A stretch of 64,000 nucleotides of DNA from Melieria omissa. Taxonomy: Eukaryota > Arthropoda > Insecta > Diptera > Ulidiidae. How positions within the stretch are numbered: position 1 is the first letter of the stretch; each line of letters begins with the position of its first letter. Below the pieces are notes generated by a model. That model was not told the DNA's origin. It saw only the letters and a list, made by a program, of their open reading frames with translations, and searched no databases. Below, piece by piece: positions 22,371-33,027 of the stretch. The stretch lies in assembly GCA_963971225.1 (NCBI GenBank), contig OZ020267.1, positions 90,509,648 to 90,573,647 on the forward strand, read 5' to 3'. A program made the translations under genes and the position numbers.

Positions 22371-22654
22371 CCTTCTGCCTGTCCCTTGGGGTCTATTTGA
22401 CCCCAGGCGTAATTAACAAAAAAAAAGGTTGAGCGGCTTTGTGTACTCGTGTACTTGTGTTATTTAGTGTTAATCGCGCTTACAACCCAATAAAAAATCA
22501 AGAAAAACACTATTCGAGGCTTTTCTCTTTTCTTTTTTGATTTATGTGTAAGATTTCTTCATGTTTTGTCAGTAAATTATATAACAGTTTGATTGGGGTC
22601 ATCCTGACCCCAAAGGACAGCGAAAGCAATTTTGAGCAAAGGACAGACAGAAGG
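22371..22654. mobile_element. TTAA-flanked piggyBac-type MITE, 284 bp
   Basis: TTAA at 22367-22370 and 22655-22658 bracket inverted ends ccttctgcctgtcc and ggacagacagaagg. Just inside each end is a small palindrome, ggggtctatttgacccc on the left and ggggtcatcctgacccc on the right. No coding sequence. Confidence 0.82.
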
Positions 22655-23070
22655 TTAAAAAATATCATGTTTTATTCCAACATTTTCAAACTACAAAATG
22701 GCTAATGTGAAAAGTCTTCGATGCGGACTGCTTCTTTACCGTAAGTAAACTTTTCTGTCTGGACATTTTTCTTGATTGGTTATTGAAATTTTAACTTTTA
22801 AAAGAAAAACGCCGACCGAACGCAAAACAAATCCTGTGAAAATGATCAGCAATGCATACAAACAGAATTTGAAAATATTGGTACCTTGACGTAAATTTGA
22901 AAGTTTTAACGTAACAAAAACAAAAACAATTGAGGTACCGTTCACTTGACGAATCCAAACATTCATTGTTATTGTAAAGAATGTGAATGCTCAAACAAAA
23001 ACAATTGGAAGGGTGAAAAACAGCATAAATATTCGTTATATCGAATAGCAAATTTCACTTTTGTTCTTAA

Positions 23071-23792
23071 GGGGGTATAGCACCTTGAAGCTTGAATTTC
23101 GGCCTCTTTTTTACGATTTTTTTTAATGAATAAGAAATCGAGCTATTGAAAAAAGGCTTTTAGTTATTATACATTCAAGTTTTACAAAAAAATTTTTTTA
23201 AGTTGAAAATCAATAAACAAACACTGAATTCAGACCGTTTTAAAGGACCACTTGCGTCATGTGAGTCCGGGTGGTGTACACGAATTCGGCTAACTGGTGT
23301 GACCTACAACAAAAATCCAATATATTTATTAATTATTGATAGATTAACTGTGGAAGTACGTAGGATTTTTGAAAAATATTAATTTTTGTGAATTTGACAC
23401 TCGTTTGAACAAAAAACGTAACATTTATACTCAAAAATCTTGCATTAAATTAGTTCCCGAAAAAAAACTAACAGTTCAAATAAAAAATGGCTACGTACTT
23501 CCATGGAAAAGTCTATTGAGAGAAGAAAAAATTTTATTTCAAGTTAATCTGATAAAAATTGTGGGAGTTCTGATGTACACCAGTTTGAAAAAAGGGTTTT
23601 TTTAGAAATCAAGTTTGAAGTTTTTTAGTTTATCTCCACGCGCATAGAAGCTACGTATAAATATGGCTATTTTCAACATGAAAAAGGTCTTCACCGACTA
23701 AATGTTCATGGAATTATATTCTGTATACATAAAATTGTCATTTAAGAAAAAAAAAAAGCAATTTTTCGGACCCTCAAAGGTGTTATTCCCCC
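23071..23792. mobile_element. TTAA-flanked MITE (GGGGGT family)
   Basis: TTAA at 23067-23070 and 23793-23796 flank imperfect inverted ends gggggtatagcacctt and aaggtgttattccccc. The length (722 bp) and the poly-T-rich interior resemble the copies at 15.1 and 44.5 kb. It interrupts the pogo-like element. Confidence 0.78.
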
Positions 23793-24503
23793 TTAATATA
23801 GAACCAGCAATGGAGAAAATTTGGCCGTACGTTAAATCCATAATTCGTTAAATGGAAAGTTCGTTATACTGGACGTCCACTGTACTGTATTCGTCATCTG
23901 TTTTGACTAGCACATCTTTTATCATTCCATCAAATTTTAAATCTAAATATTCGTGAGCCAACTCGGCTGTTCGCCTGATTTTCAACTCTTTTTGGCAAAT
24001 TCTTATTTCTCCTTCCCCGCTTTCCTACACAAATTTCTGGTTCTTCATTACAACTTGTATCGCTGTCACTATAAGGGACCAGCGTTGATAATGCCTTGCG
24101 GTTTGGGCACTGAAACAGAAAATTTTTTTTTTTAACTGTTATTTATTTTTTTTTCTTTACTTTTTTGTTATCAAAGCATTAACTTAATTATTATTTTTTA
24201 ATTTATCATCAAATTACTGCACCTCAATTTACTCAATACGTAACTACGAACAACTGCACACCTATTTTTTATAACACGCACGTCAAACTGCAAAGAATTA
24301 AGAAAAAAACCTTTTCCTGCAAATAGGCCATTGTTCACCTTCAACAATTATGTAATATTCACTTTTCACTATTAACACATTTTAAGCGGGTAGCCTAGTA
24401 TATGAAACTATGCTGCGTAGCGGGCATTACTTGCAAAACAAGCAAAAATTGCGCGATCCAAAATAAATAAAACTTGAAATTTATGAAACTAAAATAATTA
24501 TAT

Positions 24504-24904
24504 TGTAACGATGAGCCAGTCTGTCGCGGTGCAAAGCAACCCTGCCGCTACGTGCCGTGCCATAACCCAATCTGGCAACGACGGCCGCGATAGTAACTTT
24601 TAGTCCAACCTGGCAACGATGGTCGCGGTCATCAGGGAAACTTCTAGTCCTTCTGCGCGACGGCCGGACAGAGTATAAAAGGTGGCCAGATGCGGTGCAG
24701 CGAGTCAGTCTGGTTTTGACAAGTGAAGTTGCCACACGAAGTGATTAAGCAAATACTTAGGTGTACGAACAGTAAAGTGTAAACTGTGAATAATAAAGTG
24801 ACTGTTGGTTTATTTTATTGTCTGCGTTTAAGAAACTGTGTTTTATTTTCAAATTACACAATCCAGAGATACGCAACAGCCCACTAGACTTAGTATTCGT
24901 AACA
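24504..24904 (+). repeat. solo LTR of a gypsy-type element, 401 bp
   Basis: It starts TGTAACGATG and ends TTCGTAACA, with an exact 4-bp ATAT duplication (24500-24503 and 24905-24908). It contains a TATA box (gtataaaagg, about 24672), an initiator-like TCAGTC about 32 nt later (24706) and an AATAAA polyadenylation signal (about 24789), all on the plus strand. No internal region is present, so it arose by recombination between two LTRs. Confidence 0.85.
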
Positions 24905-25696
24905 ATATGAAATAATACTTTCAGTTTTATATGAAAACCAATCCGGTAAAAATACCGTCTCCCGCTTTTAAAGTGCCTACATTCAAAAGGTAAAAATACC
25001 CGCCCCGCTTATAAGCAGCAGTTTTCACAACGGGTAATTTTACCCGGCCCGCTTTTAATGTGTTAAAATATTTTCAATTTTACACTTTTGCAATAAAGTT
25101 AAAAATTTACTTTTTGTAACTAGAGCAATTTTATCGTATCGCATAGCTAGTCGCGGGCACAAAAAATGAAGGAAAAATGTGAAGTGGACATACGATAAAA
25201 TTTGTTTTTTCTCTAACTTCATAACGGTTCATCGTAGAGAAGTGAGCTTTTAGGGACTGATGGCTAGTTTATAGTGCTATCATTTTCGTAAAAAAAAAAA
25301 TTTCGGTAAAAATGGCTCATACGATAAAATCGCGGGAAGGGCTCGATATGACTGGAAGTGTTCTTGCAGGGAAATCAGCGATATTGATTATGTGTTTGCG
25401 AGGTACGATCTTCTTGACAAAATTATTTGTTTTTTTATAATGTCTTTTTGGCAAAAACTCAATTTCGGGTAATGTGATCTTCCAAAGTTCGGGTAATGTG
25501 ATATTGTACATCATAGTACCCGAACTTATGACAGCAGCACTATTTGTATACACAAATGTATATAGCTTATGATCAAAAAAGAACGGGAATTTTGAATTGC
25601 CGTGCTTATCCAATCGGTAAATTTTTATTTTCTCAATGTTGGCAATACTTTTATTAGTGCTCTGTCAAATTTTGACGTATATCGTAGGGTTAGTAT

Positions 25697-26408
25697 CAGT
25701 GTGCTTACTTAATTTTTCATTTATGTGGTAGACTCAGTAAAAAAATGTGGTAGATTTGAATGAAATGTGGTAGATTTTTTTTTAATGTACATTCATTGCA
25801 TTTTATTGCATTTGTACATTGTATTTCATTCTATTTGTACATTAATTGTATTTTACGTTCTTCTATGCTATTTAACCTGTGTTGGGTTTCGTCCCATTGT
25901 TTTTTGTATTGTTGACTATTTTTTTTTCTTTTTTGGGAGCTCGGACTTGCAAATTTCAGCAGCAGGTACAACTTCGCGTGGTAAAACTTCGTCCAGTCCA
26001 AGCGCATTGCCATCGCCATGCGATATTCTAAAATACTAAACGTTACTAAAAAATAAAGGAAAAATTAACTTCAACTTTTTTAGATATCTTTTCCATTTTA
26101 ATTGCACCTGACGCCAAAACAATTGTCAAACGGTCAACTATTTGTAGTGCACTGCTTTCGAAGTGATGAGAGTGCTACCACATAAGTTTTTGTTTTGCAC
26201 ATTTTCCCTTATAATGTTTAATGCAGCTCTAACATACATTTTACAACATAAAGCTCTAATTTACTTGGAGTAATAGGATGGTTAATAGAAACATTTATGT
26301 TCCACAAATATGTGGTAGATTTTAAGCCCTCCGTGGTAGATGTAGAAACTGGGTTTTAAAAATAATTGTGGTAGATCTACCACATATGTGGTAGAAGTAA
26401 GCACACTG
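25697..26408. mobile_element. hAT MITE inside the mariner, 712 bp
   Basis: The inverted ends cagtgtgcttactt and aagtaagcacactg are flanked by an exact 8-bp duplication GTTAGTAT (25689-25696 and 26409-26416). The phrase tgtggtaga recurs many times near both ends (25.73-25.78 and 26.30-26.39 kb), probably as subterminal repeats. No transposase. Confidence 0.92.
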
Positions 26409-26448
26409 GTTAGTATTCGATTAGCGTCCATACGAAGAAGTCGAAAAA

Positions 26449-27124
26449 TTGTTGTGTGGCGATTTTTATAATGGAAAATTAGAACAACGCGCGTGCTTAA
26501 AATTTGGTGTTAAAAATGAAATTTTGTATGCCGTTTCGTTGAAAATGTTACCAAAGGCGTATGGTAAAGCGTGTATGTCAAAAACACAAAAATGGTATCA
26601 AAGGTTCAAAGGCGGCCGGGAAAGCCTAGAGCACGATGAGGTCCCTGGGTGGCCATCAACGACTTTTACCGAAGAAAAAAATCGAATCGGCGAAGCAAAT
26701 CGTGATGTATCAATTAGAGAGATTGCTGTGTTGTTGAGCATCTCATTTGGATCAGCCAAACACATTTTAACTGATATTTTGGGCATGAAACGCGTCGCTT
26801 CTCGGCTGGTGCCAAAAAGGCTGAATTCAATTAAAGTGTCGTGTTGGCCTTGATTACTTCGAAATTTTTGGCCAAAAATTCAGCCAAGCACCATACAGTC
26901 CAGACATGGCCCTGTGTGATTTTTTTTCCCCCAAACTCAAATTGTCATTGCGGGGAACGCGTTTTGAGACCATAGAGGCCTTAAAAGAGAATTCGCTGTG
27001 TGAGCTGAAGGCCATACCTTTGGCGGCCTATAAAAAATGTATGGGAAATTGGATCAAACGTTGGCATACATGTATTGACACAGTAGGGGATTATTTTAAA
27101 GGGGATAATAAAGAAATTTATTAA
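26449..27124 (+). pseudogene. mariner transposase lacking the catalytic core
   Basis: The first segment (26449-26853) has the mariner DNA-binding region: RACLKFGVKNEI, KWYQRFKGGRESLEHDEVPG and ISIREIAVLL-like RDVSIREIAVLLSISFGSAK, ending LGMKRVASRLVPKRLN. After an internal deletion the second segment (about 26880-27124) reads YSPDMALCDFFSPKLKLSLR, GTRFETIEALKEN and WIKRWHTCIDTVGDYF. The first two catalytic Asp residues are gone, so it is dead. It belongs with the mauritiana/mellifera-like mariners rather than irritans, judged from motif wording only. Confidence 0.85.
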
Positions 27125-27621
27125 AAATTGAAATTTTGCGTTTTTTAAATCCCGTTCTTTTTTGACCATAAGGTGTACTTTATTTTATAATATTTGAAGT
27201 GGAATATTCTCAAAAATCTGTTATGGTTAAGTTTCAGATAACGAAAATCCATGAAATCATATTTCTCGATACAAATTTTTAAACCCCGTCAGATTGTGAT
27301 TTAAAAAAAAAAAAATTAGAAACACGTCTCTAATTATTTTTGATTTGGAGTATTTTCACCAAGTTTGGAACTAATAGGTCAGTTAAAAAACATTTTCGAG
27401 CATATCACATTCCCGCCACTTTTATCAGACGACAATATTTGGATATTTTGATTTGTAACTAAAAAACTCGTCAACAGTTTATCTGAAAGAGTTAATAATC
27501 TTAGATATAATAAATAATGCGTCAGTGACCAGGGGGGGCCAAAAATAGTCTTTTTTTAAGGCAAAAAGTGTCGGGAATTTCCATAAAACAAACAGGTGTG
27601 TCACATTACCCGAACTTACTC

Positions 27622-28459
27622 TACTCTTGTCCAGCAACGATTCACTGACTCGCTGATAACTGTGCTATACCACACTATTCTCAAGTGTTAAGGTTAATAC
27701 ATTGCTTTTGAGCGTACAGGTTACACGTGATCAAGCTTCTTCCCCCTGGTAAAGAGGACATTTCAAGTCTTAGTGGGACTAGCAGATATCTACTCGCACT
27801 ACACGAAGTGTCAATCGTATCCAGAATTTAGGGAAGGGTTGATTACAAAACAAGCGACATCATCCGCATATGCCTAGAGTCCAGAATCGTTTAAAGTGAT
27901 GGCAGTGAAGTTAGCCATAATTTAATTTTCCAATAGCCTTTAAAGTGGTTTCTTATGTGTTGTCATTTACTACTCTAACCACAAATAATTCGTACACTTC
28001 ACTTTTCTCCTACATAATAATCTTTACAGATTTTTTGCAAGCTGGGAAAATTACTCCTGAAAAGAAAAATATATATTTTTAATTCGTTATTAAATTCGAT
28101 TTTTATAAAAAATATATTTAATATTTGAGAAAAAAATCTGTACTTTATTCAAATGTGCTCAGAAACATATGAAGTAAACAGTGACCATTATCAATTCGTA
28201 CAGTGGCAAAAACTCAAAAACTGGTCAAAAAACAAAGAAAAAAACTAACGGGAACGAAAAATTTCGAAAAAAAAACTTTTTTTCATACGAAAACTAGCAC
28301 ATATTTTGGAAACCAAACCATGTCCGCGCAAACCAAAAAAATAAATCAATGCAAAAAAAAGAAATCGACTTTTTCTCGTTAATACTTGATATTTCCAATA
28401 GAACTCTGACATAATTTGCAATTATAACAACTTTATATATTCAACGAATTCGTTTGCAG
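27622..28459. other. unassigned AT-rich spacer
   Basis: I find no long frame, terminal repeat or known RNA in this stretch. It could be unique host DNA because it lies outside the recognised nested elements. Confidence 0.4.
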
Positions 28460-28559
28460 CGGTGGAGGAACTACCATAACCAAAGTCCCATTACAAAGAA
28501 AGAGGAAAGTGACGGACCCACCGGGCATAGAAGAACCTAAACGACAAAAGTAAATAAAG
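28460..28559 (+). other. candidate host-like coding exon
   Basis: The acceptor cgtttgcag precedes an open stretch reading GGGTTITKVPLQRKRKVTDP and then PGIEEPKRQK with a TAA. A perfect donor AAG|GTAAGT follows at 28559/28560. The basic RKRKV cluster resembles a nuclear localisation signal. No TE family matches. A donor nine bases after a stop is odd and could be a 3' UTR intron. I do not assign a function. Confidence 0.25.
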
Positions 28560-28560
28560 G

Positions 28561-29577
28561 TAAGTACGAGGTACTGTTAAAAGAAGGCTGTTTCGTTAAA
28601 TGTTATAGTAATCTAATAACTAGGTATCGTATTTATATGCAAAAGCTATACAAAAACTATGCAAAAAATGCAAAAATACGCCAAATATGCAAACATATGC
28701 AAATATACAGTGCATATGTTAGCTCATTCTTAATATTTTTCAATAAAAATATTTTCTGTCTTGGTCCCGCTCAAATCGGAAGCTCCAAAAAAATATGCAT
28801 TTGCATATAAATCCGATCCCTACTAATAACTATAGACCGAACTAAGAGAGCTATAGAACCCAATAATGATATAAGTGTGTATAAGTGAGTATGATGAAAA
28901 GTGTGTTTACTTAGTGTGTGCTTTTCATACGATGTACATGGCAGTTGTCGCTAAACCCACTTTTCTCATATATCTCTTATGGGTGTTAACAAGCTTCATT
29001 CTTGATTACAATCGTTACGTTCTTGGCGAGCGGTTTTGTCACCGACAGAACGAAAAATTGGTCTGCCTGTTGTGTAACTCTACAGATTATCAAGAGATTA
29101 TCCATTCGACTTATAAACACCACTCAAAATTGAAATACCAAAATATGCCTGAATATCAACAACGCTAATCCATGCACTGCCAAAAACTCGCAAACCTTCA
29201 ACATTAGTTTTGTCAGTTACTATCTTTAACATTGGTCTTCATTGGCATCTTGCAGACACACGACTTCAAGTATAGCGAGTTATACCAACTTTCGTTGAAA
29301 AAATATAATTGGCTCTTACTTTTCCGTTAAGTTCAGGAGGCCCATTGATCCATAAAAAGGTTTTGCATATAAAAACAATTCAAAACTTTCATTCCAGAGA
29401 GGTAATCTTATGGCATTTTTTGTATGTGTTGAATTTCCAATTTCCAATTACAATTTGTATATGGGTGAAATTTCACCCGAACGTCGCCCACGTAACTTTT
29501 TTTATAATCACCATTATAATGAAGTAATCAATATGTTCTAGATAATTTCTTAAACTTATATTGGTTTGCTACAAATA
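28561..29577. other. unassigned region
   Basis: A 97-codon plus-strand frame (28875-29168) has a hydrophobic stretch and a few Cys/His residues but no family resemblance. I see no repeat termini here. Confidence 0.35.
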
Positions 29578-30156
29578 TAGGGTGTTTTTTTTAGAGGTTT
29601 GTTTTTCGAATAGAGATAAAACTGGCATTTTGTGGTCAAATCTGGCAACTCTAATGTCATGAACAGGTTGACAAAAGAACAACGCTTGCAAATCGTGCAA
29701 ATTTATTTCGAAAATAATGGTTCAGTTCGCGAAGTTTACCGCAAGCTCCGTCCATTTTATGGTCGACATAATCGTCCATCAGAGCAATTAATTCGGTTAA
29801 CCATGGGTCGTTTTCGCACTACGTTTACTCTATGTGATAATACGCATCCACAGAGACGTCGAACAGTGCGCACCGAAGAAACAATTGCCGCTGTAGAGCA
29901 AAATGTTGGAGAGGACCCGAATGAATCGATTCGCCACCGTGCACAGCAATTGGAGCTTTGTCCATCAACTTTAAAAATTGGACCTGTAGAATTGGCTTTA
30001 TTCGAGCCAGCCGCGGCGGCCACATGCCCGAAATCATATTTAAACATTAATGGCATACAATTATCCTTCCAATAAAGCCAAATTGATGGACATTAAAACG
30101 ATTTTCTTGTGTTTTATTTCAATTCGAAGTTCTATACCTCTAAAAAAAACACCCTA
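29578..30156 (+). mobile_element. deleted Tc1/mariner-superfamily derivative
   Basis: The ends tagggtgttttttttagagg and the inverse cctctaaaaaaaacacccta are flanked by TA on both sides. The 579-bp body keeps the start of a transposase and a short tail, so it is an internal deletion derivative that would depend on a full copy elsewhere. Confidence 0.8.
29632..30075 (+). pseudogene. N-terminal transposase fragment with helix-turn-helix
   Basis: From the internal Met: MNRLTKEQRLQIVQIYFENN, then SVREVYRKLRPFYGRHNRPS, RTVRTEETIAAVEQNV and SIRHRAQQLELCPSTL. This is the paired-like DNA-binding half of an insect IS630/Tc1-type transposase. After SPSTLK-like text the frame jumps to IGPVELAL, which resembles the later GPVNWP block, so most of the catalytic domain is missing. 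It lies inside its own terminal repeats and may still bind them if expressed, which is conjecture. Confidence 0.7.
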
Positions 30157-30303
30157 TACAAGAAACCTTAATGATTTTGATAAATATATAGGAAAGTTAT
30201 AGCATCCCAAAGTTGAAAATGGGTGAAAAATCACCGCAACTTTTGCCGAAGATGTTGGGTCAGAAGTTGCTAAAAGTTTAGGAGAACTTACTATGTTTTA
30301 CGA

Positions 30304-30687
30304 ACCTTTGTGCAAGGCGAAAATTTTGTTGTTGAAGTTATATTATGGAAATTGTTCCTGAACCGACTAAACCGTGCTCCAAAAGATGCTATTGAAGCAT
30401 TACAGCATTGTGATGAAGTCTCTTTTCCTCACTTGCACAAATTGCTCAGCATTTTAACTACTCTGCTGGTATCTACAGCAACATCAGAGCGATAATTTTC
30501 AACACTAAAGCGCCTTAAAACTTATCTTCGTATTGGACAGGTATTTACTTAATAAGGGTGTGATATAACAATAAAACATTTTTTTTATTTGTTGTTTTTT
30601 TATTTCAATCAAGGAACGCCTGAATGGTTTATATGGCGTTCAAACTGACGACTTAAACGTGTTTAATGTGCTTAAACAAGTTAAATG
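30304..30687 (+). pseudogene. hAT transposase dimerisation domain with an intron
   Basis: The reading PHLHKLLSILTTLLVSTATS then ER, a TAA, and FSTLKRLKTYLRIGQ matches the C-terminal dimerisation motif of hAT transposases (normally TSERSFSTLKRLKTYLR). After GQ the phrase ERLNGLYGVQTDDLNV resumes at 30614. The gap 30541-30613 starts GT and ends AG. The in-frame TAA makes this copy non-functional. It is the 3' part of a hAT element whose right end is probably at 31533. Confidence 0.72.
30541..30613 (+). other. 73-nt spliceosomal intron in the hAT remnant
   Basis: It begins gtatttactt and ends ttcaatcaag. Removing it joins IGQ to ERLNGL, the normal family sequence. Confidence 0.65.
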
Positions 30688-31512
30688 AACAAAACCAGTT
30701 CGAAAACCTGTTTATTCACATGCAATTGTTGTTGGAAATTAAACGTGTTAAACCATTTAACATGTTTTGAAACGAGTTTAGCGCAGGGTTGTATCCGAAA
30801 GCTTTCTATGAAAAAGCTTTTTTACCAACGAAACACAACTATTCATGTATGAAACAAATCCCTTAAAATTCAGCTGTCATTTCATTAAAACAAAACCAAA
30901 AAAAATTGAAAATTTTAAAAATTCTAAAAATTCACTACTTTCATTCCATTCATCGCCTTTTTATTGCATCCGAATACAAGGTGTCTAATATTTGGACGAG
31001 GGGGAGTATTTTGCCGTGGATTGTGAAATATGCGCCAATATTTCGCTCGAATCATGCTCGCAGCACTTCAGTTCACAAAAATATTTATTTGTTGTTTGTA
31101 AACAAACAGCTGGCAAATTGAACCTCATTGAGCAGTCTGGACGGTCGTCTTCAACAAAAAGCTCTTTTTACTTAAACTAGTTTAAATGAGTCAGTTTGAA
31201 CGCTATATAAGCAATGTTGGCAGTACACAATGATGAACGGCAGAAGAAGTGATCGATAAAGTGTGTACTAAGCAACGAAGGTTTGAGTTAATTTTGTAAT
31301 ATACTATTAATTACAAAAATTATAAGATATATATCTTATATATACGATTTTTATATAATTGTATATATGTGATTTTGCTTTGAGAAAAAAGCAATTAGAA
31401 CAAATAAACGCAAAGATTAAGGCGTAAAAAATTGTTGAAAAAAGAGTAAACAATGTTGAAAAAAGTATGAAAATATGTTGAATAATTCTTCCAATATCTG
31501 CCTCCCCTTCGT

Positions 31513-31533
31513 GAAATCCTGGATACGCCACTG
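31513..31533 (+). repeat. right terminal repeat of a hAT element
   Basis: gaaatcctggatacgccact followed by G is a typical hAT 3' end (inverse of CAGTGGCGTATCC). The matching left end was not found upstream, so the element's left border and its target duplication are unknown. Confidence 0.5.
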
Positions 31534-32042
31534 AGCTACCCGTAAGAAAAACTGAGTGTTTTCAAATCAGTGCATCATTATCTTAGGCTATCTGCATTCG
31601 ATAATTCCAGAAATGTATAGAAATAAATATTTAATAAAACCCTGTAAAAGAAAAGTCCTGACGTATTTCCCCTACATAATATAATAACATGTAAGAAGTC
31701 ATCATTCAAGTAGCTTACTTACAAGGAGCAGAGAATTGCTTTTACTGAAAGAGTCCATCAAAAAATCCTAGAAGCCCGGATTAACGCGATAATGTGCTGT
31801 TATCTATTGAAAGGTTACAAAGGTTTTGCATATTTAGCATTAAAAGGCATCAACTTATTAAATGAGGAACAAAAACTGAAATTAACAGTCAAGCATAGCA
31901 GATGAGGGGGTATGGTGTGGGGCTGCATATCAGGTGAAGAAGTGAGCAGGCTGTTTTCTTTATTGAGAAATGGTTCCGAAGGGTTATTTACATATTCTGA
32001 AACCTTATGTAAGCCAAAGTTATAAATCGTTGTATTCGATTC
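31534..32042 (+). pseudogene. Tc1-like transposase remnant, copy 1, 5' part
   Basis: A decayed frame near 31900-32020 reads GGMVWGCIS followed by a Leu/Phe-Phe-Ile block and WFRRVIYIF-like text, the Tc1-type catalytic block around the first Asp. The same text, about 80% alike by eye, occurs at 45.46-45.94 kb in copy 2. A Copia element is inserted at 32042; the frame resumes beyond it at 41550. Confidence 0.6.
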
Positions 32043-32186
32043 TATTAAAACACTCGACCGTTCAGCTTCAATGCCTTTATTCGAGTAAAGTTCAAAAAAG
32101 TAACATGTACAGAGTAGCAGGGTTGTATAAAACAGCAGTAATAGGCCAGGGTACAACCCGAACGAACTATTTTGCCAGTTCCAACA
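32043..32186 (-). repeat. Copia 3' LTR
   Basis: In element orientation it begins TGTTGGAACTGG and ends near TTTTAATA. The polypurine tract (ttgaggggagc on the minus strand) lies immediately inside at about 32187-32199. It differs from the 5' LTR by a few substitutions and a small indel. Confidence 0.88.
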
Positions 32187-32229
32187 GCTCCCCTCAAAGT
32201 AGTGAGCCTACAACATCAGATTGTTGTCA

Positions 32230-33027
32230 GCCCCAATGATGCGATGCAATTCTTATGTTTGGCTGCGCTTAAGCCCTTGGTTAATACGTCAGATGGCATC
32301 TTCTCTGTCGGAATGAATTCAACTGTGATCGTGCCCATCCTTTACGCAATCACGCACAAAGTGATGTACGTCGATGTGTTTGGTGCGTGGACGATAACCA
32401 AAGCATTTTAAAAGGCTTTGCGCGCTTTGACTATCGTTGAATAAGATGGTGCCTTTGGATGGCAGTCCAATTTGTTTGAGGATGCCCTGAAGGTACAGCA
32501 CCTCTTTTGTGGCTTCGGAAATGGCTTCATGGTTGGAGAGTTATACCGTACGCTGTTTTCGTGCTTCCCAACTTATGACGATGTTGCCGAAGATGAACGC
32601 GTAACCGGAGTATGAATGCCTATCGGAGAAATCGCCTCCCCAGTCTGCATCAACCACACCATATAAATTCGTGCCGCTTTTCTCGTACAAAAGGCCGTAG
32701 TCGATGGTGCCTTTTATGTATCGTAGTATCCTCTTCAAGGCTCGCCAATGCTCTTCATTGTAGTTAGAATTGAACTGACTCATGTAGTTGACGGCATACG
32801 CGAAATCTGGGCGAGTTGTGACCGCGAGGTACATTAGCGCCCCCACAAGTCGCTGATATGGATATTTCAACATTTCGTCGTCGCATTTCATTGTTGGTTT
32901 TGTTAATGTAAAATTCGCTTCTATAGGCGTTGGTGCTGTTTTGCAGTCTGACATACCAAAGCGCTCCAAAATAGTTTGAGCGTAGTTTCGTTGTGATATG
33001 AACACTGTTCGAGATTCTATGTTTTGT
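32230..33027 (-). pseudogene. pol: Copia RT thumb and RNase H
   Basis: From 33027 downward: IESRTVFISQRNYAQTILER, FGMSDCKTAPTPIEANFTLT, YQRLVGALMYLAVTTRPDFA, LKRILRYIKGTIDYGLLYEK and VDADWGGDFSDRHSYSGYAF. After one stop near 32541 comes NHEAISEATKEVLYLQGILK, FNDSQSAQSLLK and RTKHIDVHHFVRDCV. These are the C-terminal RT and RNase H blocks of Ty1/copia Pol, including the RNase H Asp residues (VDADW, NDSQSA). The 5' side stops exactly at the TTAA where the piggyBac-like element begins. Confidence 0.9.

Larger units (their letters stand above)
22277..23882. mobile_element. pogo/Tigger-like non-autonomous element
   Basis: It starts cagtggacgtccaatata and ends with the inverse tatactggacgtccactg. 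TA flanks both sides (22275-22276 and 23883-23884). CAG-starting ends with a TA target fit pogo-type elements. The 1.6-kb interior is inflated by two TTAA-type MITEs (22371-22654 and 23071-23792). No transposase was found. Confidence 0.75.
21894..25353. mobile_element. nested inverted-repeat element with about 40-bp ends
   Basis: The left end agtcatatcgagcccttccc and the following gcg-ttttatcgtatgagcca are repeated in inverse at 25314-25353 with one or two differences. The motif acatacgataa recurs just inside both ends (about 22088, 22144 and 25190), again like subterminal repeats. An 84-codon minus-strand frame at 21837-22091 covers the left end and has no recognisable domain. The pogo-like MITE and a solo LTR lie inside. 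Confidence 0.5.
25570..27168 (+). mobile_element. mariner remnant with inserted hAT MITE
   Basis: The ends are tgatcaaaaaagaacgggaa and its inverse (cccgttcttttttgacca), each flanked by TA. The 1.6-kb span contains a plus-strand transposase remnant and a 712-bp hAT MITE in the 5' leader. Without the MITE the element would be about 0.88 kb, shorter than a full mariner because the catalytic middle is deleted. Confidence 0.85.
20509..27621. mobile_element. candidate 7.1-kb inverted-repeat element with nested insertions
   Basis: A 21-bp sequence beginning gagtaagttcgggtaatgtg at 20509 recurs as a perfect inverse at 27601-27621. The core cgggtaatgtgat recurs near 20533 (as tggtaatgtgat), 25466 and 25493, and near 27404 in inverse form, like subterminal transposase-binding sites. 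No transposase survives and no clean target duplication is seen. Inside lie another inverted-repeat element, a solo LTR and a mariner. It could instead be two unrelated copies of the same short repeat. Confidence 0.45.

Noticed and set aside
22736..23051. Two overlapping minus-strand frames with hydrophobic character
   Set aside because: They lie in the interior of a non-autonomous pogo-like element and in two phases, with no conserved motifs.
28875..29168. A 97-codon membrane-like protein
   Set aside because: No family resemblance, no splice or promoter signals and AT-rich context. An open frame of this length is expected by chance here.
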